Of a DNA stretch of 32,834 nucleotides, positions 26,803 to 32,834 are shown piece by piece. How positions within the stretch are numbered: the stretch's first letter is position 1; every line of letters starts with the position of its first letter. The stretch comes from an uncultured Pelagibacteraceae bacterium. GTDB lineage: Bacteria; Pseudomonadota; Alphaproteobacteria; Pelagibacterales; Pelagibacteraceae. The DNA lies in the NCBI GenBank assembly GCA_902592325.1, contig CACJEC010000008.1:1-32834 (forward strand), read 5' to 3'. The translations under genes were made by a program, and so were the position numbers. A model generated the notes under the pieces. That model was not told the origin of the DNA and did no database searches. It saw only the letters and a program-made list of their open reading frames with translations.

Positions 26803-28672
26803 TCAAAGTGATAATGTAATCAAATTAAATTCAATAAGTAGAAGAATGTTTATTTTAGCTGCTGCTAAAGTATTAATTCTAGGAGGAATAGTTAGTAGAT
26901 TATTTTTTCTACAAGTTAAAGAAAATAAGAAATATTTAACTCTATCAGATAAAAATAGAATAAGAGAATGGAAACTGCCCCCAGTAAGAGGTGACTTTCA
27001 AGATTATTTTGGAAATACAATTGCTGGAAATTTTGAAGCATATCAACTTCATTTAATTCCAGAGCAAGTAGATAATTTTAGATATACCATGAATAGAATT
27101 AAAAATATTTTAGAACTGTCTGATAAAGAATTCCAAAAAATTATCAAAAGAAAAAAAGAAATAAAACCTTGGGAAACTCTAATTGTAGCTGATAACTTAA
27201 ATTGGAAAAATTTTTCAAAAATTAATAATAATTTGTATGATTTAAATGGGGTAAAACCCATTATTTCGATTTCTAGAAATTATCCATATAAAGAAAATTA
27301 TACCCATATTCTCGGTTATGTAAGTCAGGCGAGTGAAAATGACATTATTTCTAGTGAAATGGTAAAAGAAAAATTTGTTCAAGGATTAAAAGTAGGAAAA
27401 ATAGGTTTAGAAAAAACTTTTGAGAACAAATTAATTGGAAGCAATTCTATTGAAAGATATGAAGTCAATGCATACGGAAGAAGAATTAGTCAATTAGCAT
27501 TTCAAGAAGGCGATAAGGGTGAAACAGTAAAATTAACTGTAGATACGGAAGTTCAAAAATTAGCAAATGAATTATTAAAAAATAAATCAGGCTCTATTTG
27601 TGTGATGGATATATTTACAGGTCATGTGATTGCGATGCAATCTTCCCCCTCATTTGATCCAAATGCGTTTGTGTTTGGTATTAGTCAAGATGACTGGCAA
27701 TTAATAAGAAATAATCCAATGAAACCTTTAATAAATAAATCATTATCTGGAAATTATTCTCCAGGATCAACAATTAAACCAATTGTAGCACTGTCAGCAT
27801 TAGAAAACGAAATTGTGAGTCCAAAATTTACTGTTAATTGTAGAGGACATAAACACCCATTAGAATTATATGGACAAACTTATCATTGTTGGAAAAAAGA
27901 GGGTCATGGCTATGTAAACATGAGAGAGGCAATGAAACAATCTTGTGATACATATTTTTATGAGGTGTCTAGAAGACTTGGTGTAGACAAACTAAGTATA
28001 ACAGCAAAAAATTTTGGATTAGGAAATAAAGCTTTCGGCAATTTATTTGGTAATGAAAAAAACGGCTTAATACCAAGCACCGTATGGAAAAAAAATGCTC
28101 TAGGTAAAAATTGGTTACTGGGTGAAACTATTATTACTGGAATTGGTCAGGGTTATATTCAAACAACTCCAATTCAACTTTGTTTAATGACTGCACAAAT
28201 AGCTAATGGTGGTCATAAAATTTATCCACAGCTTGTCTTAAAAGATAATAAGAATGTGCAAGAAGATAAATTTATTCAGTTAATTAAAAATAAAAAAAAT
28301 ATTAAATTTATTCAAGATGCTATGTTTAGCTCAACTAACGAGATAAGAGGAACTTCTTATAGATCGCGAATAGACGATCCTAAATATCAATTTGCAGGAA
28401 AGACTGGAACAGCACAAGTTAAAAGAATTACCGAAAGAGATCGTGAATTAGATCTTAAAACATCTGAAATTCCTTATGAAGAAAGAGATCACGCTTTATA
28501 CGTAGCATTTGGCCCATATAGAAATCCAAGATATGCCTTAAGCATTTTAATTGAGCATGGTGGTTCGGGTGGTTCAAATGCAGCTCCATTAGCAAAAATA
28601 TTATTTAAGAAAATAATCGATAGACATGAAGTTAGGAAAAATTTTGTAACAAATAAATATTTAGAAATTTAA
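26795..28672 (+). CDS. mrdA: Penicillin-binding protein 2, peptidoglycan transpeptidase
   Basis: PBP2 cross-links peptidoglycan for lateral wall growth. The 625-residue protein has one N-terminal transmembrane segment (about 17-40), a pedestal domain starting with PPVRGDFQDYFGN, and a transpeptidase domain. The active-site motifs are SxxK at Ser325-Lys328 (SPGSTIKP), SxN-type SCD at 383-385, and KTG at 536-538. All are intact, so the enzyme should be active. It starts within the end of mreD and abuts rodA, the glycosyltransferase partner with which PBP2 works as a pair. Confidence 0.97.
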   Translation: MIDQSDNVIKLNSISRRMFILAAAKVLILGGIVSRLFFLQVKENKKYLTLSDKNRIREWKLPPVRGDFQDYFGNTIAGNFEAYQLHLIPEQVDNFRYTMNRIKNILELSDKEFQKIIKRKKEIKPWETLIVADNLNWKNFSKINNNLYDLNGVKPIISISRNYPYKENYTHILGYVSQASENDIISSEMVKEKFVQGLKVGKIGLEKTFENKLIGSNSIERYEVNAYGRRISQLAFQEGDKGETVKLTVDTEVQKLANELLKNKSGSICVMDIFTGHVIAMQSSPSFDPNAFVFGISQDDWQLIRNNPMKPLINKSLSGNYSPGSTIKPIVALSALENEIVSPKFTVNCRGHKHPLELYGQTYHCWKKEGHGYVNMREAMKQSCDTYFYEVSRRLGVDKLSITAKNFGLGNKAFGNLFGNEKNGLIPSTVWKKNALGKNWLLGETIITGIGQGYIQTTPIQLCLMTAQIANGGHKIYPQLVLKDNKNVQEDKFIQLIKNKKNIKFIQDAMFSSTNEIRGTSYRSRIDDPKYQFAGKTGTAQVKRITERDRELDLKTSEIPYEERDHALYVAFGPYRNPRYALSILIEHGGSGGSNAAPLAKILFKKIIDRHEVRKNFVTNKYLEI

Positions 28673-29797
28673 ATGTATTTACACAGAAAGTTAGAAAACA
28701 AAGGTAATTTTTTTCGAAGAATTAGAGGATTAGATTTCATATTATTATTTTGTATTCTCTTATTAGGTGTAATTAGTCTAGCTACAATGTATTCAACTGA
28801 TGGTGGTCAGGTGCTTTTTCACACAAAAAGTCATTTTTTTAAATTTGTAATATTTACTTTGTTAATGTTGGTAATTTCTTTTTTTAACATAAGGTTTTGG
28901 TTTTCGGTTGGTTATTTAGGTTATTTATCAATAACTGCTATGTTAATTTGGACAATTCACTTTGGTATTACTGCATCCGGTTCTCAGAGATGGGTTGACT
29001 TATATTTTATAAATATTCAACCATCTGAACTAATGAAAATATTTATAATTCTTTGCTTGGCAAAGTTTTTCCATAGAAAGCGTTTGGATAATGTTAACTC
29101 TTTTTATTCAGTCATAATATCTTTGATTATTATATTTTTACCAATGAGTTTAGTTATAATTCAGCCTGATTTAGGTACTGCATTGCTGATCTCAATCAGT
29201 GGGCTTGTAGTTTTGTGGTTTGCAGGACTGAATCATAAATATTTTTTTTATTCATTTTTAATATCTGTTTTATCACTTCCTTTTATAATATCCTTTTTAA
29301 AACCTTATCAAAAATTAAGAGTTCTTACTTTCTTAAATCCAGATAGAGATCCATTGGGTGCAGGATATCAAATTATTCAATCTAAAATTGCTGTAGGCTC
29401 AGGAGGACTTTTTGGCAAAGGTTTTTTAAAAGGTACACAAAGTTATTTAGAATTTTTACCTGAAAAACATACAGATTTTATTTTTACACTTTTTTCAGAA
29501 GAGTTTGGTTTTTTTGGATCTGTGATCCTTCTTTTAATTTACGCCATAATTATTTACAGAATAATTAGGATAGGATCTATTTCTAGAAGTTATTTTGCAA
29601 AATTATTTTGTTATAGTTTTGGTACATCTATGTTTGTATATATTGTAATTAATATGAGTATGGTTTTAGGATTACTTCCAATAGTAGGTTCTCCATTACC
29701 CATTATGTCTTATGGAGGATCATCTATGTTGGCAACAATGATTGGTTTTGGGATAGTAATGAGTGCAAAAATTCATAGTGATCAATCAATAGCATAA
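28673..29797 (+). CDS. rodA: RodA, SEDS-family peptidoglycan glycosyltransferase
   Basis: RodA polymerises lipid II during elongation together with PBP2. The 374-residue integral membrane protein has about ten hydrophobic segments. SEDS signatures are clear: the SGSQRWVDL-like ASGSQRWVDLYF, PSELMKI, IIQPDLGTALL, SKIAVGSGGLFGKG, then LEFLPEKHTDFIF (with the catalytic Asp of the HTDF region), and PLPIMSYGGSSM. The ATG follows the PBP2 stop directly. It is the last gene of the shape operon; a 50-bp gap follows. Confidence 0.97.
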   Translation: MYLHRKLENKGNFFRRIRGLDFILLFCILLLGVISLATMYSTDGGQVLFHTKSHFFKFVIFTLLMLVISFFNIRFWFSVGYLGYLSITAMLIWTIHFGITASGSQRWVDLYFINIQPSELMKIFIILCLAKFFHRKRLDNVNSFYSVIISLIIIFLPMSLVIIQPDLGTALLISISGLVVLWFAGLNHKYFFYSFLISVLSLPFIISFLKPYQKLRVLTFLNPDRDPLGAGYQIIQSKIAVGSGGLFGKGFLKGTQSYLEFLPEKHTDFIFTLFSEEFGFFGSVILLLIYAIIIYRIIRIGSISRSYFAKLFCYSFGTSMFVYIVINMSMVLGLLPIVGSPLPIMSYGGSSMLATMIGFGIVMSAKIHSDQSIA

Positions 29798-29798
29798 G

Positions 29799-29841
29799 TA
29801 TAATTTGTCGCTTAAATATTTAATAAAAAAAGCAGTATAAT
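29799..29841 (+). promoter_or_regulatory. Candidate promoter boxes before the FAD oxidoreductase
   Basis: Perfect TATAAT hexamers occur at 29799-29804 and at 29836-29841. The second ends 6 bp before the ATG at 29848, so transcription from it would begin at the start codon (leaderless). No Shine-Dalgarno site is present and -35 boxes are weak. Confidence 0.3.
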
Positions 29842-29847
29842 TTTATT

Positions 29848-31089
29848 ATGCAAACTAAATCTCAAATTGGAATTGTAGGAGCGGGCATCCAAGGTATTTC
29901 TAACGCTTTATTTTTACAAAAAAAAGGATTTGAAATTACTTTGTTTGATAGAGATGAGCCCGGTAGCCCTGCAGCTTCATATGGAAATGCAGGTCATTTT
30001 TCTCCTTATGCTTCTTTATCCTTAAATAGAAAAGATATTTTAGCAGATGTTCCTGCGATGTTATTAAGTTCAACTGGTCCTTTAGCACTTAAATGGAACT
30101 ATGTTCCAAAAATGATACCTTGGTTTATTAAATTTATTATGAATACGTCAGAGAAAAAAATGATGCATACAGCAAAATATATGCACCAAATTTTAGATCT
30201 TGCTCTACCAGCATATGATGAATTATTTGATGAGATAGACTTAGAGGGTTTAGTTGAAGAAAAAGGGATATTATATATTTGGAATGATCAAGATTTAAAA
30301 AGTAGAGAATTAGAAATTAAAGTGAGGAATGAATTAGGTGTAAAACAACAACTTGTAAGTAAAAAAGAAATTCATGATCTTGAACCTTATATAAAACCTT
30401 TTTATCATGCAGGTGTTTATTACCCTTACGCTAGACACGCTAGAAATCCAAAAAAAATACTTTTAAAATTATTTGAGCTTTTTTTAAAAAAAGGTGGAAA
30501 ATTTAAAAAAACAAATATTAAGGATATAAAAATTGTTGATGATAAACCTGTTTTTAATACTGAAAATCAAGATTACAGCTTTGATAAAATTGTAATTACA
30601 TGCGGAGCCTTTTCAAAAAAACTTACAGATAATCTTGGGGAAAAAATTCCATTAGATACCGAAAGAGGTTACCACATTCATTTTAAAAATTGTGACCATC
30701 TTTTATCTAGACCTGTAATTTTTTCAAATAGAGGATTTGGAATTACACCAATGGAACAAGGTTTAAGAGTTGTAGGCACAGTTGAGTTTGGAGGATTAGA
30801 AAATCCATTATCTAAATCTAGAATTAAAAATTTAATTGAAAACGCTAAATATATGCTTGGGGATTTACCCGAACATCAAGATGAGTGGTTAGGTTTTAGA
30901 CCAACACTCCCAGACTTTTTGCCAGTAATGGGACCTTCAAAAAATCATAAAAATATATTTTATTGTTTTGGTCATCATCATTTAGGATGGACTTTAGGTC
31001 CAATATCTGGAAAGATTGTATCTGGGATGATAGCTAAAGAAAATACTAACTTAAATTTGGACCCTTATAGCTCGTCAAGATTCAGTTAA
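29848..31089 (+). CDS. FAD-dependent oxidoreductase, DadA-like (D-amino-acid dehydrogenase family)
   Basis: The 413-residue protein belongs to the DAO superfamily that oxidises amines and amino acids. The N-terminal dinucleotide motif GAGIQG (11-16) is followed by an acidic residue at the end of the second strand (TLFDRDEPG) and ASYGNAGHFSPYA, typical of DadA. The C-terminal FAD contact is seen in YCFGHHHLGWTLGPISG. DadA converts D-amino acids to 2-oxoacids; relatives act on sarcosine, glycine or hydroxyproline, so the substrate is open. A transporter gene follows after 3 bp and a 2-hydroxyacid dehydrogenase after that, suggesting import or export plus turnover of a related compound. Confidence 0.88.
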   Translation: MQTKSQIGIVGAGIQGISNALFLQKKGFEITLFDRDEPGSPAASYGNAGHFSPYASLSLNRKDILADVPAMLLSSTGPLALKWNYVPKMIPWFIKFIMNTSEKKMMHTAKYMHQILDLALPAYDELFDEIDLEGLVEEKGILYIWNDQDLKSRELEIKVRNELGVKQQLVSKKEIHDLEPYIKPFYHAGVYYPYARHARNPKKILLKLFELFLKKGGKFKKTNIKDIKIVDDKPVFNTENQDYSFDKIVITCGAFSKKLTDNLGEKIPLDTERGYHIHFKNCDHLLSRPVIFSNRGFGITPMEQGLRVVGTVEFGGLENPLSKSRIKNLIENAKYMLGDLPEHQDEWLGFRPTLPDFLPVMGPSKNHKNIFYCFGHHHLGWTLGPISGKIVSGMIAKENTNLNLDPYSSSRFS

Positions 31090-31092
31090 TAT

Positions 31093-31986
31093 ATGCAAAA
31101 TACCAAAGCATATATAATGTTGGTTTGTGCAACATTATTTTGGGCAGGTAACTTTACATTAGCAAAGTTTGCTTACTTAGAAAATATACCTCCAAACTCA
31201 CTTGCCTTTTTAAGGTGGTGCCTAGTATGGATAATACTACTTCCCTTTACCTATAAAGAGATATTAAAATTAAAAAATCACATCAAAAGAAATCTATCAT
31301 TATTTCTTATTCTAGGCTCTACTAGTGTATGTATATTTACCTCTTTTACTTATAATGCTTTAAATTATACCCAAGTAATTAATGCATCACTTTTTAATAC
31401 CGCAATACCTGTAACAATAATTTTAGTTTGTTTTTTATTAAAAATTGAAAAAACAAATGTTTTTCAAATATCTGGGTTACTTATTTCAGTCTTAGGAATT
31501 TTAGCTATTATTACCAGACTTGATCTAAATATTTTACTTACCTTAAATTTTAATAAAGGAGATTTATTCATGATTGGAGCAATAATTGCTTGGGGAATAT
31601 ATTCTGCGTATTTAAGAAAAAGAACCTTTGAAGTATCTTTACTTTCTCTTGTCCACATAATTTGCACATTTGGATTAATTTTTCTTTTACCACTATTTAT
31701 TTTAGATATAACACAGGATAAAATTATTGAGATAAGCGGAAATCTCATTTATATTTTAGTTTATGTTGCAATATTCCCAAGTATTGGTTCTTATTATTGT
31801 TGGGCGGGAGCAGTTTCAATTATAGGAGCTAATAGAGCGGGCATATTCTTATCTTTGATTCCATTGTTCAGCACACTAATGGCAATATTTTTTTATAATG
31901 AGCAGTTTCAATTTTTTCACTTGATTGGTGCCGTATTAATTATATTAGGTTTATTTTTATCAAATAAGGAAATTAAAAATGCTTAA
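31093..31986 (+). CDS. EamA/DMT-superfamily transporter
   Basis: The 297-residue membrane protein has about ten hydrophobic segments arranged as two EamA repeats. The first begins AYIMLVCATLFWAGNFTLAKFA. The second begins GDLFMIGAIIAWGIYSAYLRK, with the usual Trp-Gly at the start of each repeat. Family members export or import amino acids, nucleosides, sugars or other metabolites, and the substrate cannot be told from sequence. It lies 3 bp after the oxidoreductase and overlaps the hydroxyacid dehydrogenase by 8 bp, so the three probably share one transcript. Confidence 0.92.
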   Translation: MQNTKAYIMLVCATLFWAGNFTLAKFAYLENIPPNSLAFLRWCLVWIILLPFTYKEILKLKNHIKRNLSLFLILGSTSVCIFTSFTYNALNYTQVINASLFNTAIPVTIILVCFLLKIEKTNVFQISGLLISVLGILAIITRLDLNILLTLNFNKGDLFMIGAIIAWGIYSAYLRKRTFEVSLLSLVHIICTFGLIFLLPLFILDITQDKIIEISGNLIYILVYVAIFPSIGSYYCWAGAVSIIGANRAGIFLSLIPLFSTLMAIFFYNEQFQFFHLIGAVLIILGLFLSNKEIKNA

Positions 31987-32834
31987 AGTTGCGATTTTGG
32001 ATGATTATCAAAATGTTTCCCAACAATTTGTGGATTTGGAAAAATTATCTGGGAAGTATGAATTTAAGATTTTTAGTGAACCATTTATTGATGAAACTGA
32101 TGCTCTTGAACAATTAGCAGATTTTGAGGCTTTATTGATAATGCGAGAAAGAACTCCAATTACAAAAAATTTAATAGAAAATCTCAGTAAATTAAAATTT
32201 ATTATTTCAAGTGGTCTAAGAAATAAATCAATAGATCTTGAAGCTGCTAAAAAAAGAAAAATTATAGTTTGTGGAACTGACAGCAATATTAATCCAACAC
32301 CTGAATTGACATGGGCTTTAATATTAGGACTAGCTAGAAATTTAAAAGAAGAGATAGACAACATGTATCAAGGATATTGGCAATCAAGTATTGGGGTAGA
32401 ACTTAAAGGAAAAATTTTAGGATTAATTGGTCTTGGTAAAGTTGGATCACAAGTAGCTAAAATTGGCAGAGCTTTTGGTATGCAAGTTATGGCATGGAGT
32501 GAAAATCTCAATTTAGATACATGTAAAAAATTAGATGTACTTCCTTGTAGCAAAGAAGACTTAATAAAAGTCTCAGATTTTTTATCTATTCATGTTCAAG
32601 GTGGAGATAGATACAAAGATTGTATTACCTTAAAGGAAATGGATAAAATGAAAAAAACTTCTTTTATTATTAATACTTCAAGAGGACCAATTATTAATGA
32701 GGATGATTTAATTATCGCTTTATCTACAAATGTTATTGCTGGCGCAGGTATAGATGTCTATGAAAAAGAGCCATTACCAGAAAATAATAAACTTAGATTT
32801 TTACCTAATGCACTACTTACTCCACATATAGGCT
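31979..32834 (+). CDS. D-2-hydroxyacid dehydrogenase (NAD-dependent), 3' end outside the window
   Basis: The open frame starts at ATG 31979, overlapping the transporter end by 8 bp, with AGGA about 9 nt upstream. It is still open at the window edge after 285 residues. The beginning MLKVAILDDYQN and MRERTPI block fit the D-isomer 2-hydroxyacid dehydrogenases. GLGKVG (151-156) is the NAD motif. Arg235 (NTSRGP), Glu264 (YEKEPLP) and His283 (TPHIG) form the expected catalytic set. It would interconvert a 2-oxoacid and a D-2-hydroxyacid; the substrate is unknown. The C-terminus (perhaps 25-40 residues) is missing because of the window end, not through mutation. Confidence 0.93.
   Translation, partial: MLKVAILDDYQNVSQQFVDLEKLSGKYEFKIFSEPFIDETDALEQLADFEALLIMRERTPITKNLIENLSKLKFIISSGLRNKSIDLEAAKKRKIIVCGTDSNINPTPELTWALILGLARNLKEEIDNMYQGYWQSSIGVELKGKILGLIGLGKVGSQVAKIGRAFGMQVMAWSENLNLDTCKKLDVLPCSKEDLIKVSDFLSIHVQGGDRYKDCITLKEMDKMKKTSFIINTSRGPIINEDDLIIALSTNVIAGAGIDVYEKEPLPENNKLRFLPNALLTPHIG

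Noticed and set aside
32008..32553. Two minus-strand open frames at the window end
   Set aside because: Both are antisense to the D-2-hydroxyacid dehydrogenase, whose motifs and catalytic residues are clear on the plus strand.

Overview
This window looks like a chromosome segment of a SAR11-clade alphaproteobacterium (Pelagibacterales, Candidatus Pelagibacter type). This is inferred from the strong A+T bias, the A/T-ending codons, the very short gene gaps (most genes abut or overlap), the scarcity of Shine-Dalgarno sites and the small core-gene complement. I ran no database search. Coding density is very high: the longest gap between genes is 140 bp. I see no tRNA, rRNA, CRISPR array, IS element or integrase.

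Region 1 (70-7238) is a surface-sugar locus, more A-rich than the rest and with poly-A tracts of 10-11 nt. A small membrane protein on the minus strand (70-543) diverges from a six-gene plus-strand operon. The operon encodes a nucleotidyltransferase-kinase fusion in the reverse of the usual HldE domain order, an SDR epimerase, a thiamine-diphosphate E1 alpha/beta pair with no E2 or E3, a second SDR dehydratase/epimerase, and a DegT-type sugar aminotransferase. The set fits synthesis of a nucleotide-activated, possibly amino- and two-carbon-branched sugar. This is the most unusual system in the window.

Region 2 (7379-17080) is housekeeping. It holds thyX, converging on and overlapping a short Mrp/ApbC-type ATPase, then hflK-hflC-yjeT-like-degP-miaA (membrane quality control plus tRNA modification), then ilvB-ilvN-ilvC for branched-chain amino acids.

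Region 3 (17156-22354) is a complete peptide-family ABC importer: binding protein, two permeases and one polypeptide carrying both ATPase domains. The binding-protein start codon lies in a hairpin that could mask its ribosome site. A second, strong hairpin sits between the binding protein and the permeases.

Region 4 (22457-29797) is leuA followed by the rod-shape operon mreB-mreC-mreD-mrdA(PBP2)-rodA. MreC carries an unusual C-terminal coiled coil and a paired-cysteine tail.

Region 5 (29848 to the end) is a DadA-like FAD amino-acid oxidoreductase, an EamA/DMT transporter and a D-2-hydroxyacid dehydrogenase cut off by the window edge. They are tightly packed and probably form one small catabolic or transport operon.
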